DNA of 64,000 nucleotides from Spisula solida (GCA_947247005.1 OX365962.1:4189201-4253200), one strand, 5' to 3'; shown: positions 35,960 to 49,800, numbered from the stretch's first letter. Numbers and translations: made by a program. Notes: a model not told the origin generated them from the letters alone.

Positions 35960-37071
35960 CCCAACCAAACAAGTAAAGATACGCTAAAGTCAAAGCTGGC
36001 GAATAGTAAAATGAAAGATTCGTTGTTGTTCGTGATGCTTATACAAAGCGCTGTCATAGAAACCATGTAACGCAAAGGTGGGTCACACTGTAAAATATCA
36101 TTACTAATCATACTTAACATGTGGAAATCCGAGTAACCACTTGATAAATAATATTGGCAAATTATGTGGCATTACCTCGATGTCACTGACGAGTGCATGC
36201 AAACTTATGAAGCAATCGCTGTGTTTTTTATCACAACTGAGTAAACACGACTCAATTCAATTATTTATTCAAGTCTCATTCACATGTCATATATAAAATA
36301 CAATTATACAAAGAAATTATATAAATGCAATAATACAAGAATGTGATCAATCATGTTTAATTTATAAGAGACTGTTAGAAGTAAAATTACAACACTTCTA
36401 TGTATGTATATACCCAAGCGTGTCATGGACGAAACGACGTCAACGTCAAAAACTAGAAACCGCGCGATTGTTAAATTATGTTTAAAAATTTGAAAAAAAA
36501 CATCAATGCAAACCATTGAAAACATTAAAAAAGCATCCATTTGTGTTATGTTGGCACAAATTGTTCATAGATGGCGGAGATACGAACTAACACGTGAACA
36601 CAGGTCAAATCACAGAAAAAGTAGTTTGACATAGATAGACACCGCACTGATAGACGCTTCAATATTAGAGCATTTCTAACATCACTGTAACCCAATTTTA
36701 GGAACAGTGATACAAATTTATACACATACAAACAATAGGGACAGTAACATATGATCCATTTTGAAAGTCAGGGTGACTATCTATATATATATATTAAGGG
36801 TGCATTTCAGTTAAAATACTGAGTTTGGAAAGCGACGTCATCATAACGTCACGGTGCGACCCGCCTCCATGGTACATGGTATATTTAATGTATACTTGAT
36901 TTGTATTGTTCAACCAATTGCTTTGAAGTTTCGCATATTTGTCAGTGATAGTTGAAATTATATTTACAGCAAATTAGTTTCCTAATTTCCGATTTACCGC
37001 GCTGCTATGAAAAAAGTCATATTATTTCTGGACCACCCCACGTATTTGTTATTGTATTAACGAGTCCGATG
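35960..37071. other. Intergenic, nothing recognised
   Basis: AT-rich sequence downstream of gene 3. Open frames are short and without motifs. No clear polyadenylation hexamer close to the gene 3 stop. Confidence 0.4.
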
Positions 37072-37295
37072 CTACAATGCATGAACAACAACCTCGCAGA
37101 AATCCATTACGTCCTGGAACGCGTGACTGATTCTCATAAACTTTCCGTATATTGGACGTGGACATGTGATACTCAGGATATAAGGCGAAGTATCAATTAC
37201 GGGTCCGAAGTAACGTCCACATTCTGTTCCAATGTTATCATTGACATCGTCTAGACTGTTAGAAACAAGAAAAGTGAAATTGGTATTTCGTTCAT
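37072..37295 (-). CDS. Gene 3 exon 3: second half of F5/8C domain and stop
   Basis: Acceptor TTACTTTCAG. Reads NTNFTFLVSNS, IGTECGRYFG, LSITCPRPIYGKFMRIS and FCEVVVHAL before the stop. Confidence 0.8.
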
Positions 37296-40200
37296 CTGAA
37301 AGTAAAATACAAGGCATATTCAGTAAGGAGTAAACGCCATCAAAGTTTAAACAATTTATGTCATCGAGTTTATAACATAGTATTGTATGCAATGCAAAAT
37401 TGTGTGACATATGTTGAGTATTTAAGCAAGATCAAACTCGTATTTACTGAGATAAGGGTAACTATAAACATGCACACCTATACGATTTGTAAAGTGTAAA
37501 TTAGTAAATAATATGTTTCAAGAGGTTTCTATGTTTACCTGTTATTGATTGTATGCATACACAAATTATGCTATTGAACACTTTAGTCGCGTGTAGTGGA
37601 TAGTGTAGCTTTTTGGTGCCAATGTATATATATCTCTAGCTTAGAATTAGAAGGTCGTAAGTACTAAGTCAATATTTTGAGAAAATAAGAACAAATTGTC
37701 TGAAAACTACTCTTTATCTTGGCAACTTAATGAAATTAGGCTCATAAGAAGCGCCTTAAGTTGCAGATTTCAAATATGAATAAGTATTATATACTTACAA
37801 CATTCTAATGCTAAACCAGCCGTTTTTGTGTATACAGTTTAACATATAAGTAAATATGTAATGTGACGATACACTGTACCTGTACTACACTTCAACAACA
37901 CATGTTCTGGAGATGTACACATAAAACAAATTTACGCTCTTCTCTAGGTATGTAACCACACTAATGGTTTAATCATGTATTTAAACACAATAACAGATGT
38001 GAAAATACGATCTGCCTTTTTTAAAATACGGTTGTCATCACACCCTCTAGCTATTGAGACTATCAAATATACTAACATACCTAGAGAAGAGCGTAAATGT
38101 GTTTTGTACCATCTCATCATTATATGCCCGGTATATATGGATATGAGAAACATATATATAATATAAATGTACTACCGGAGAAATGCCAGTATGTTTAAAC
38201 TCGTACAGCTTTAATCCTCAACTAATACAAATAAACTTCACAAACTTCCTTTTCTTTAAAATTAAATACAGCTGTTCACTGAACCATGAAACATCAACAT
38301 AAATACAGCTGTTCACTGAACCATGAAATATCAACATAATACAGCTGTTTACTGAACCATGAAACTTCAACACATGGTCCATATACACAACTTGGGCTGA
38401 CAAGCCAGTCCATATAATGCCATTGGGCCCGAAGTGATGTTAACTATTTCTTAAATAGTGGATAGTGGAGCAGTTTGGTGTGAATATAAATATGGACACT
38501 GAACACCTTTCCTGATAATCAAGTTGTATCTAAAGTGTTAGAACCCAGGAAACTGCTGATTGGCAAAGTGTCATGATTATGTAATAATGTAGTTTCCATA
38601 ATATTAAAAGAGTTGGACAATATTAAATTTTAAAAATTAATAAAACAAAACAAGTTCATACTGTAATCTGATCGTAGGTATAGGTCTACGGATGTCACAA
38701 ACCCGGGCATACCAAACTCCATTTGCCAATGTGAGTTATGCCCTTGTGTATGTAAGCATGATCCATCAAGATGAAATATTTGACTAAAGTCACCATCGAT
38801 AGCTTTATCAGCAGTTTGGTCTCTATACGTAGTTGATTGCCAAGCTGTCGCTCCAGTTGTCAGACGATTATTGTTGATCCCTGAACATAGATATACCTTT
38901 GTTGAGTTCAAAGAATTTTATTAGCATGAGCATGCGTAAAGAAAAATATAATATAAAATCGGACTGGGAAGGCAGCTCTCAACTTAGCCAACCTAGCACA
39001 GAAAACATCAAATTCCACAATAGCAAGGTACAATCAACTTATAACCGAACAAGAAAGTGCACCGCCCAAGTCTACGCTGTCAAAAACCTTAATCTACTAG
39101 TTTCATAAACTTGTATGTTGCATCCTATTCGTTGCCACAAAAAGTTGCCGTTTGAATACACAAAAGTTAAAACCTGTAATAGAACACGTACTTTACAGCG
39201 CAATGGGAAGTAAGATCGCATTAGACCACTAAGCTATTGCATCAAATGGTTGTATACGCAATACATTATAGATCATTCTTACACGATCCCTATACACATA
39301 GAGCGAACCAGGGCATGTATTATTACCGCAATAAAACATGGTATCAAATAGGCTGTTAATATTTACGCCCCGTGTCACGTGACATGTTTATGAATGAATG
39401 AACGTAAACTTTATAGAAAAATTTCAACGGGTCGCAAGTTGCACGAGTATCCAGTGTTACAGCTATGACGCATCTATTTTAAAAAACTCCAATAATTATA
39501 CTCTCGAAATTAAGATTCATAAAAACGTCTGATAATCAATGCATTTATAGTTTTCATGAAATAGAAACACTATACTCGTGTTATTAAAATTTTTTCAATG
39601 ATTAAAATGTGTTATTTCCTTCAGAAAATTACGAAGGTCGTTTTTATTAACGAGGAAAGTAATTGTACTAGCTAATAAGCCACTCAATTTCAGCGTGGAA
39701 TTATGTTCAATGTCAAAAGGACGAAAATGGAATGCGCGCAGTTAAATAGTGCGCGATATTATCGTATTTAGAATCGAAATAAAAACTCTGTTCTTGTATT
39801 TTGTCGGTGAATAAAACACGGACACTCGTCCGGATGCGGATTCCGTATCCGAACTCCTGACCGACAAACACGCATACAGATTTTTTATTTGTTAACTTAA
39901 AGTAACTGGAGGGTCAAATATTTGATAAAAAGACAAATTCGACAGAGAGGGTAGCATTCACCAGAAACAGCCGCTCACGAAAGGTACTTTAAGGCACAAA
40001 AACACTTCACAGAACACAAAGTCGCGTCTCGCATTACACATTACAAAACTGAATAGGACAATGGAAGTAAACAATGTTTGGTCATAAGTTCATAACTATA
40101 AAAATTAGAATGGTCTTGGAACAGTATTACCATCAGTTTATCACCTTATCACGTGACGTTACTTGTCTCCGAGTTAGTATAACGAGAAAGTATATTCTTA

Positions 40201-40984
40201 TACTATACTGGTATAACCTTCAAGTGACGTCACTTTATCTCTAAAATGACATCATTATCTTTCGTAAATAACATTATTTATATAAATTTGTTTGTTTTCC
40301 AACAAAAAATGGGCAGTTTTGTGTTATTAGACTTATGCTATAAAAATAATCCAAAACTCGTTGTCAATAAATACGAACTTATATTCAACTCATTCATTCA
40401 AACGCCCCCTTAATGAAATTTCAAAGCACGTTTAATATACTGGGAAGCTGTTAACATACATGTATTTGCCTTGGTGCTTGGCCATATCGGGTGACTCGAC
40501 ATGCAAGCAGAACGCAACGAACATCAAGGCTAAACGGCGGACGTAACTCGTGTTTTACCAATAGTAATTTATCTTAATTTGACCGAAATTGAAATAAAAA
40601 AACTCTCTTAGCGCATTTGTAGTGTTATATCAATTGACATGTCGTGATAGATCCTCTAGCTACATATTACACAAGTAAAGTGAGAGACTTACCTGTAACA
40701 TTGGTGACTCTAACATAATGAGCGCGACCTACGCCTTCACTAACAAAGGTAGCATTCCTACCATGTAATACACATTGCCTATATGGCTCGTCATAACCCA
40801 CATATACACATTGATCGTAACCCAGACACACCAAGAGACATTTACCTAACGTGGTGTACGTGTAAACACCGATATTCTCAACAAAATGGAAATCTTCATC
40901 CAAATATCTCATAAAGTTCCCAATGTTCTCTAAATGTATTACTCCAAAGAGAATTGTTAACATAAATATTGTAGTGGGATACAT
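37072..40984 (-). CDS. Gene 3: secreted PAN plus fucolectin-like F5/8C protein (244 aa, three exons)
   Basis: Exons 40984-40693, 38880-38662 and 37295-37072, joined in phase 1 at both GT-AG introns; 735 nt with one terminal stop. Exon 1 has a signal peptide (MYPTTIFMLTILFGV) and a PAN/apple-like module with four cysteines (KCLLVCLGYDQC, RQCVLHG). Exons 2 and 3 form one F5/8-type-C domain of the fucolectin/tachylectin-4 kind: DKAIDGD, SCLHTQG, HWQMEFG, then NFTFLVSN, IGTECG and CPRPIYGKFMRI. Such domains often bind fucosylated or other glycans; PAN domains bind protein or carbohydrate. A secreted lectin-like role is likely by family. ATG 40984 is chosen because the longer frame upstream has no ATG. 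Confidence 0.8.
37928..38160 (+). pseudogene. LINE C-terminal fragment with inverted duplication
   Basis: Reads IRSAFFKIRLSSHPLAIET, KYTNIPREERKC and HLIIICPVYMDMR, the conserved segment before the terminal zinc motif of CR1/Jockey-like LINEs; the zinc motif itself is broken. A 25-bp piece (ACATACCTAGAGAAGAGCGT...) at 38075 is repeated inverted at 37928. Located in intron 2 of gene 3. Confidence 0.55.
38257..38372. repeat. About 36-bp repeat, three copies
   Basis: AATACAGCTGTTCACTGAAC CATGAAAYATCAACAT in tandem. Confidence 0.8.
38662..38880 (-). CDS. Gene 3 exon 2: first half of F5/8C domain
   Basis: Acceptor TATGTTCAG, donor TTACA|GTATGA. Reads LTTGATAWQSTTYRD, ADKAIDGDFSQIFHLDG, SCLHTQGHNSHWQMEFG and VTSVDLYLRSD, the usual order of this family. 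Confidence 0.8.
38957..39085 (+). repeat. Copy of the GGACAGGGAAGGCAGC dispersed repeat
   Basis: CGGACTGGGAAGGCAGCTCT, AGCACAGAAAACATCAAATT; diverged. Another weak copy at 39947-40025 (GACAGAGAGGGTAGCATTCA). Confidence 0.5.
40693..40984 (-). CDS. Gene 3 exon 1: signal peptide and PAN-like domain
   Basis: 97 codons plus one base; donor TTACAG|GTAAGT. The segment from FHFVENIGVYTYTTLGKC to RAHYVRVT is one PAN-like module. Confidence 0.78.
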
Positions 40985-41657
40985 TTCTAACTGCTTTCGT
41001 CCCAAACCAAAATCAAAGCAATTCTGAATACGACTGATGGCAATGTTGCAATGCTATTAGTGTATTCGGTTGGTAGGTGACACAAATTATGTGTTAGTTC
41101 CCCACATTCTCATTCATTCCGCGCAATTTATCGAATCACGAACCAAGTCGAACATAACGTTCCATCGGGAGTTTAATTTTCAACGTAAAGGTGTTCCAAC
41201 GATCCACGTTAAACTAATAATTAAACCGAGCTACAATTGAATAAAAAAACATCTATCTGGTTTTGATGACTGTTTACCAAATTAAACAATTAATTATTAA
41301 TGGTATTTTAAGTGAAAGGGACAATAGTGGATGTTTTAGTATTAGTGCTGTATTGTTTGTTCTATTGAATAATTGATTACCCCCATGTTAATGTAAATAT
41401 AAATTAAATGTGTTTACTGAGTATCTACTCTACTTTGAGCAACGTTAGGAGTGTTCTGACTACTGTTTTATCAAACCACTTATGAAAACCTTAAAGGTAC
41501 TGCCTCACGTATAGGTGTATTGCAAAAATATTTTTTTTAAATATTCATGTAATTTTGGAATAGTTGCCGGTAAATGCCATAAACAACTACATTGACATGA
41601 AAAATAACTTGGAAAACATCGGCATTTTGTTATAATTTAGCATTGTTCCACCCAAAA

Positions 41658-41685
41658 TTCTATAGGGTATTAATACCCTATAGAA
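41658..41685. repeat. Perfect 28-bp palindrome
   Basis: TTCTATAGGGTATT and its exact reverse complement AATACCCTATAGAA are adjacent without spacer. Confidence 0.9.
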
Positions 41686-42099
41686 TAAGCACTACTATCA
41701 TTTAAAATGCTTGAAATTTGTTTGCATTCGTCGAAAACGGATTGCGAAACCAACCAAATACCTCACAGATGTTTACGCTTTAGTTTCTTAAACTTACATT
41801 TTGATCATAATTATGTGAATTACATAATTCCCAAAACATTTTGGAAGGAAACTCTGCGATATTTTCAAAAGGAAAAATACAGAGTGACGAATTTCAAGAG
41901 TGATTTAAATTGCTTACTGGTCATAAATATTTTGATTAAGCAACCGCCAGTGGCGTTCTATTACATAAATACTTGATTAGGTAGGAAAATTACGCCTTAC
42001 AAGGTCATAACTTTGTGAATATTTGGAATTTTGACAAAAATCTTTTTTTATTGTGTACAGGAATGACAGAAAATGCCAAAAAACAAAATTCCAAAAAAC

Positions 42100-42487
42100 G
42101 TAGTTATACAGTGAACTTAAAAACGAAAGCAGGTTTGTGTCGTCCTTCGTTACTTCGTACCCAAAAATGTCGAAACTTTTCTACTGACTGTCCGTTTATG
42201 AATCATATGATCAGCAATCATTTTGTACTGGATGATCATGTTACTAATAATGATGGACATCTGACAAGTGTCGACTGCTGTGTAATAATGATGGACATCT
42301 GACAAGTGTCGACTGCTGTGTAATAATGATGGACATCTGACAAGTGTCGACTGCTGTGTAATAATGATGGACATCTGACAAGTGTCGACTGCTGTGTTTC
42401 AATACTGAGTTGTATGATAATTCAACAATTTAATATTTAAGATATAATTCGCTAAAATAGGCTGTGCCTCAGTTCATATTAAAACAG
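42100..42487 (+). repeat. Right-arm copy of the 9040-11595 foldback family with 38-bp tandem expansion
   Basis: GTCGTCCTTCGTTACTTCGT..., TGATCAGCAATCATT and TTCGCTAAAATAGGCTGTGC match 33600-33836. Inside, the unit TAATAATGATGGACATCTGA CAAGTGTCGACTGCTGTG (38 bp) is repeated about four times (42248-42395); the 33-kb copy has only one. Confidence 0.72.
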
Positions 42488-44189
42488 TAACCGTAACCAT
42501 ATACGTTGATATATTTTAACCTGAAACATCATGACAAATAAGCGTCTTGTTTCGTGCTGCTCGACATTTTACAATATTCCCCAGGGTTATAGTAAACGTA
42601 CGTGGTTATTTTGTCCACAATGTGTACCTTCGTAATTTAACCATGGACCTTGAATGTTACCTTATCAATGACACTTGAGTACTACGCGTCGTCATCATAG
42701 ACCCTTTGATTTATACACGTTACGCTATATAATATTCATTGCCATCAACAAGGACAAAGGAACAAGTCGTTGTTTGATATGTAAGTACCTGAGTGTTTTA
42801 TTTCATGATCAAGGTTATCTCTAAGCTCATTGTGAATGACAACAATACAATGTGTAATTATGTGAATGTAGGTCGCCATATGTAGGTCGCCATATGATCA
42901 TCAATTCGTTTTATGTTTTGAAACATTACTGAAGTATAGTGTATCCCGGTTTTTGGAATATTTACTTGCATTTTTCTTACGATTTTTTAAAGCACTTAGA
43001 TATGTTATAAATATATTTTCTAAGATGAACAACATTTAACTTAGAAATAAGGAAAATTTCGCAAATATAGACGCAGTGGATTCGGCAGACGAGAACGAAT
43101 CACAAGGCAAACTAAACAATACAAGGACAACACACAATGCAGAAACACTCTGCATGTCTTTACGAACAAATTTAAACCGCCTTATGCTGGACTATTGATT
43201 GGTTGCGAAAAGGTTCATACAGAATGCAGATTGATGACATTCATTACATACAGTATAAGGCAAACACAAACAACATACATTATGTTTTATGTTTTAATTT
43301 AGCGTCAAATGGTAGAATAGCATACAATGACTGATATCCTTTCCGCTATCACGATTTTTTGGGACCTACGAGAAATTCATATAGACCCTATATTCCGTCC
43401 CTGTGACATTACTGACTTGTAGCACTGATATAAACTCTATACATCCGGATGCTACACTCTTGCCACAAAGTGAAAGTAGGAAAAATTGTCAACATTTGGA
43501 TTAAAGATCACCGGAAATGACGATGTGACCGTGCCACTTGCGCGAAAAAAAATTTAAGCTTGGTAGGCCTAATTTTGGGCCCCTTTAGGGCATTGATCCC
43601 GACCCCTTTGTCTAACCTTATATTCCTTCTAATGAAAAATAGAACCCTTTTTGCGCTAAATGTTAAAGCAATTTTACAGTGAATCGTACCATAATGGCAG
43701 GTATGACCAGTAATTTCAGTTTATGGTAAATCTACGTTCAAAGCCATCTTCGAAGGGGGCCAGCGGGCTAAAAACCTGTGCATGACCCTAGGCCCGTAAT
43801 ATCCTTTAGTCTGGGATGCATGTGTACCTATGACAGCAAAATACCCGAATTTGGGCATTTAGGTCGAAAACTACCGAAGGTCGAAATGGCCATCCCGGCC
43901 AGTCTGCATTAGTACGCTACTGTAGCGGAAAGGATACGCAGCGAAATGGAAACTACTACATCCAGGGTGCCATATAATACAGGTAATATTATACATATGC
44001 ACATTTCATTGCGAAAATGCATAGCAAATATAATTATACCTAAACTTTCCTAATGAAAAAAAGCACGGTAAAAATCTTCGGAAAAGACAATGTGACCATA
44101 GGACCATTTTTGCCAAATCGACTTCTACACAAGATTTTATGTTTTCTTTTTTAGACGAATATTTCATGAGATAAATCTAAATCAAACGT

Positions 44190-46855
44190 TCACTGGCAAC
44201 GTTTTGTTTTAGACCATAACACATAACCATCTAAATATTGATCTTTATATTTATCTTTGTACGTGATACGTAAGGATGGTTTGGGTGTAAGATTCTTGGA
44301 CATGTAATCAAACGATTCCTTCGCATTCATTTCCCTATCAGCTGTAGTAATAATACATTCATTTAATTCAGCTTCTTTCACTGATTGGTTGTTTACAACA
44401 TCTTTAATGCAAGAATGGAAATAATGACGACTCATTGTGATATTGGTAAGCCTTATTTCCACTTGTTGGACATGAGGATGCAGTTGTAATGAAACATACC
44501 GTGGTAAGACCAAGTGGCGCAATGATAGAAACTTTAAACGGGGAAGTGTTTCAACTGTGGATATTATTGTATCGACTGTATTACAATCCAAAAGGTAATG
44601 CCCATTGATACGAAGACATTCAAGTTGTGAATGCTTGATACTATGTAATACATCATTATAGCATCTAACTATTCCCATAGAAAATGGACGCAATGCGATA
44701 CACTTTAAACAGGAAGTGTTGACATTGCGACATACAGTGTTGACATTCCACAAGCATAATGTGGTGAGTTTTGTATGCTGTTGGAGTGTTAAAGTAGATG
44801 TACATTCATTATCACCTTCGTGGTGATTATCACAGTATACAGACCGCAAGAAGATATTTTCCATGAAGACATTGTTCGACAGAAAGACTACAAGATTGTG
44901 CAAACTGTCGTGCTGCATTTTAACATCGGACAGGGATAATGAAGTCAGTTGTATGAGACACCCGCTGTGTGGCGTTCTGATTGTAGGCGACACACGTGCT
45001 AAGTGATGATAATAAATGATTAAAGGTAGTTCGGGTAGCAATGGTTTTGTGTCATGATTACCTTCAATACAAACAGTGTGCAATGTTGCTTTATTCTGTA
45101 ACATGCACTCATTGAAATGTGTATAATGGCCAGGTTCAATTTTACCCACATGTAAACATTGGAGATGTTTTAACTGATTAAAACTGCCAAAATATCTTCC
45201 ATTAACTGAATGTAATGATTTGACAAACGATTCATTGGGTAATAAAAGATGTTCCAATGCATCAACATTTGAGAGGTCATCAAAAATAAAATCTTGAAGC
45301 TGTAGTCCATTAGTTGGATCATTAATTCTACCACTTTCCTTCCAACAATTGGTCAAAGTGGTTTGAAGTAATTTAATTTGTTCCATGTAGGAACATGGGT
45401 AATAGTGAAAGATTTCATTTCTTCTGCACAAAGCCAAATCATCCGATATGGTCATGTAAATATTGTCAAACAAACGTTTAACTTTTGGATACGACATTCC
45501 AGAAAGTAACAGGAAGAAATTTTGAAATTGAACTACGTCATTGACATAGATCCATGCTTTAGCTACATTGTCAAGTACATTTTTTGTATCAAATGAAGAT
45601 ACAAACAATGCCGCGAAAAATTCCATGTAACTCTTGTGCAAGAATGAGAGTTTTAGTTTGTAATATTCAAAGCAGCCAATAACTTTATTTTTGGATAAAA
45701 TCCCAATCTTGCACAAGAAATCCATTTCTTCATCACATATTAAATATGGCTCGGACCTTAACTGTTCCCTTGTAAAAACAAGACTTAAGGCATTTTCGTC
45801 TTGTTTAAATAAAGATCTGAATGAGAGTAAGCATAATTTCCGCAGTAATGACACATGCTCCTTTAAATGTCTAAGCTTTGCGAGAATACCAGGAAGTTGT
45901 ACTTCGGAAGTTGGTAACGCTGGTGACTTGACATTCTTCTGTTTTGCCCGGGTAAAAAGCAATTCTAAAATTTTGCCACACAGTAACGCTTTAGACATAT
46001 CTGTCAGTTTTTGTTCGAACCACACTACTACTAAGTGTGAAGCAATCATAGGTGTACATAATTGCTCACCGAGGCCGCACTTCGCGACATCTCTTTTGAA
46101 ATCCTCAGCACTCTTTTCAACACCATTTTCCTTGTTCAAATGTTTTACCACTTCAAGAATGAAAACCTCCGATGATTTCCCATGAATGCCACTTATCCGA
46201 ACCTGTTGATCAATTTCTCGGCGTGCCAGTCGTACATTCTCGATTTTGTACGGTCGGCATGTCGTAAGGTACACACAAGTGTCAGAATGTACCCTGAGTG
46301 GGAGTCTACACTCTCTTTTACCACGTACCTTCGGCATCCATTCATCCAAGGCATCGAATATCACTAAGCATTTATGGTGTTTTAAAACATGTTCGATACT
46401 TGTGCGCACTTCCTTACAGTCCGAGTCAAAAAACTGTTCAGCAATCATGCTAACAGCATCCCTACATTCAGTATCTTTGAGTGATAAACAAAAAACGAAT
46501 TCGAAACTGGCCAAGAAATTTATGTCGTCTTCAACATTTTCATCTTCTGTTGTACCTCCAGTTTGTGATTTACACCATAACAAACATAGACACTTACACA
46601 GGGAAGTCTTACCAACACCAGCATCACCAGTTACATAGATATTTTGAAAACATTGATCCTCCTTAACGAATATGTCCCTGTATGACGAAATGCTAGTGTT
46701 TTCTGGTGTTATTTCAGCTCTGTGGTAGTCTACGTGATGCATTGTTGGAGTTTTGTATACCTGGAAGAAATCTTCCTCTTCTTCTGTACACAATGCTGAT
46801 AGTGGTAAGGTACAACAGTCGCGATTGTAAGTTTCTAGTAGATGGTGCTTAAGAT
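44190..46855 (-). CDS. Gene 4 exon 4: NACHT ATPase and leucine-rich region
   Basis: A 2,666-nt terminal exon (acceptor ATTTTTTAG). Begins DLKHHLLETYNRDCCTLPLS, the usual lead into molluscan NACHT modules. Walker A, a FVFCLSLKD strand, Walker B FDALDEW and a TCRPYKI sensor-1 strand follow. The last 300 residues have irregular leucine repeats (LTSLSLSDVKM, LTTLCLWNV, LECLRINGHYLL, LKFLSLRHLVLP). The frame is intact to TAA/TAG, with no frameshift. Confidence 0.88.
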
Positions 46856-49800
46856 CTAAAAAATGATAATAAATAAGTTTAAGTAAAAAATGTGTACTCA
46901 AATGTATTGCTTGCATAATTAAAGAAATATACTGTTAACTGTCAGATTTTTGAGAGATGGTGCTTAATTGGACGTTTGACCTTTTGAGAGATGAAACTTG
47001 GACTTGCAGCGGTGTAATTTACGTTTTATCTTTCATTGGTGTGTTGGGTGATGTTGGTTTGTGCTCGCAAGTTTCGGTTTGCTTCTCAGACCGATTTTTA
47101 TTATATTTATACTCAATTACTTACATCAGTAAACAATTTACCATCAACTAGGCTTAATGAGACTACATGTAGTATTTTCACACATAAGTTTGGGACAAGG
47201 TGTTTCGATGAAGTTTAATTATACTTTGAAGACAAATAGATAATTCAACCTTCAACACATACAATCGAAATGTTTCGGATAATGTAAACTCTTTTTGTAT
47301 GGTCTGCTAACACCCATGTTTCACGAGAGTCGGAAATTTGTCCCCTTTATGTATGGTCTGCTAATACCCATGTTTCACGAGAGTCGGAATTCCGTGCCCT
47401 TTATGCATGGTCTGCTAATACCCATGTTTCACGAGAGTCGGAATTCTGTCCCCTTTATGTATGTACGTATAAGATTATTTTACTTACTTATAATAGTCAA
47501 ATTATGCTTTATATGTCTTTAAATTATGCGTTCGCAGAATAATTTATGCATTTAGTACATGCTAATATATTAAACATTAATCTTACGTGGAATAAATATA
47601 CAAAATGTATTTAATATTATTTTAATAGTCTGACTATAATATCACCACACTCAATGACAATATCATCCTTATTGTATATTCATTATAACAGTTCTTCAAT
47701 TTACCACTAAGCTCATCGTGTGGTTCTTTTTCTGTCAGCGCATCCACGTCCTGTTTCACAGTTGTGACTTCACTCATAACAGTTTTCATATTTTTCATGA
47801 TTCCAACCAAATCGTGTTTTACAGCAGTGACTTCACTTTTGACCTCTTCAATTCTTTGTGCAGTCAGACGATCACTGTCATCCCATTCTTTCATCTTCTT
47901 ATTAAGTTGTTCCTTCAATGTTTCATCGAGAGCCATATGTTCAGCCTCATTGATGATTGATTGTATTTCTGGAATCCCGCCCACGTTGTTGAGACGATGT
48001 AAAATCTGTAAGTATATTGGTTACCTAATTCAAAAGGATTACACAATATTGCAAGGAATAACTTATTAAATAAGAAGGCTCGGTCCACATCCTCTAGATA
48101 CATCCTTCCAAAAAGAGTATGAAATATTGGACAGGGAAGACAGCAATCATCATAAACAGCTAAGCACGAAAGGTAAACACATGTACATGTACGTATATTA
48201 GGGAAACATCATTATACATTTTTTTGTACATGTACACAACTGTAAAAAACACAATAATTGGCAATGCATGTATTTTATGTTTGCATGCAAAGTAGTCTAT
48301 TTGACCAGTCCAATGTAAGATAGAAAACCGTTGGCCAAGGACAACATGGTTAACATGGACGATACGAGGTAATAGTCATTTAAAAAAAGAACACTATCAT
48401 ATAAGTCAAAGGTAGCACGTCAGTTTGAAACAATCACAGAGCCAAACGAGCCAACCAACAATTAAACTGAAAATAACATACCTATGTTATGTTACAAGAG
48501 AGATATGTCAGTAATATTTTTAACGAATAAGATTGAACCCGAACATTCCGTTTCCGAAGTGGATGTTCTAATTACTCGTCCACTGAGACTGGCCTTCAAT
48601 TGACCTTTCTACAGACGCTTCGTAGCCACGCCCCCTATAGTTACGGGTATTCGTTGTTGCTACGCAAGACAAGCTTGCATTAAAATGGCGTCTAATACGG
48701 AGATGTGATGCTCTTGATACAATTCCGTTAAATATTTCGCTTTTAGTCAATGTAACATAATTATGTGCCTACTTAAAACTTGCAAATCGAAGAATTTTAC
48801 GTAAACAGTTACTAAATCAGAGCCAAGCAGTGTCCGAATAAGCAGACACTCACAAGCGTAATTTTGCCGCTCAATCAGAATGTTTCTTTTTATCTAAATA
48901 GCTATGTATGTATAGTTTTTGCGCCAATCGGGAATGACCTGGCTTGAAAGATACACCCTTTATTGTAACAAAGAAATCATTAAGGGTTAATACATATATT
49001 TACATATACACGGTATAATGGAATCTTCCATACACTATAGCATTTCATCTTCCGTATACGTTCGTATGATAGTGTGTTTAATAAATAATCGAAATCAAAT
49101 GTGCGTAAAAAATTATTTAAGTAAAGTAACAAGACCTCTGCAAGATTTTCTGCGTCGGGTTTTTATTGATGTCTTCCGTGTGATCTACCGCTTATGGCGG
49201 GGACATACATTTTGTTGATTACTTACGACTGAGGCTGTATTTGATTGCAACTTCCGCAAAAAATGAGCGCTACGTTAACAGAGATGAATGTGAATCGTTC
49301 AAATCCCACATCGCTACGTAATACATGATTTGTCATTAACAGTCACCATATCAACGAAAAATGTACAATCACGCGTTATTAAGTAAAAAAATATCGTTTT
49401 CTAACATAACGTTAAAACTGTCGGGTCAAGTGCAATAAGTGCTACACAGATTTCATATGCACCATTATACAAGAAATAAATAAGCCCTAGATTATAAGTT
49501 AGTTAAAATTACAATGTGTTATATACTTTGATGATCTCGTTTAGATTCGTATCTCGGACATCAGTCGGGGACCAGTGATATACCGCGGTGTCTTGTTAAT
49601 TGTCAATGATCAATGTGACACATAGCGGTTTCCGCCAGGACAGGGGAACAGTATGGGGTCAGTTAATTGCTATAAATGTTTTGTAGTAATGTGTATATAT
49701 CCGACAGGTCTCTGACCTATAGATACTTTGAAATAAACTTGTACATGTATATATCTATCATGATTTACAATAGCTGTCCGGACCATACAGTAGCCTACAT

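Larger units (their letters stand above)
40985..44189. other. Intergenic between genes 3 and 4
   Basis: Holds a perfect palindrome (41658-41685), a right-half foldback copy with a 38-bp tandem repeat (42100-42487), and an unknown repeat-like block around 43335-43940 whose ends read TATCCTTTCCGCTA and TAGCGGAAAGGATA in inverted orientation. No gene recognised. Confidence 0.45.

Noticed and set aside
39180..39245. Another tRNA-derived SINE head on the minus strand
   Set aside because: An A-box-like stretch (AGCTTAGTGGTCTAATGCG) is visible, but no B box at the expected distance.
45691..46638. Plus-strand frames of 130-164 codons
   Set aside because: Antisense shadows of the NACHT exon.
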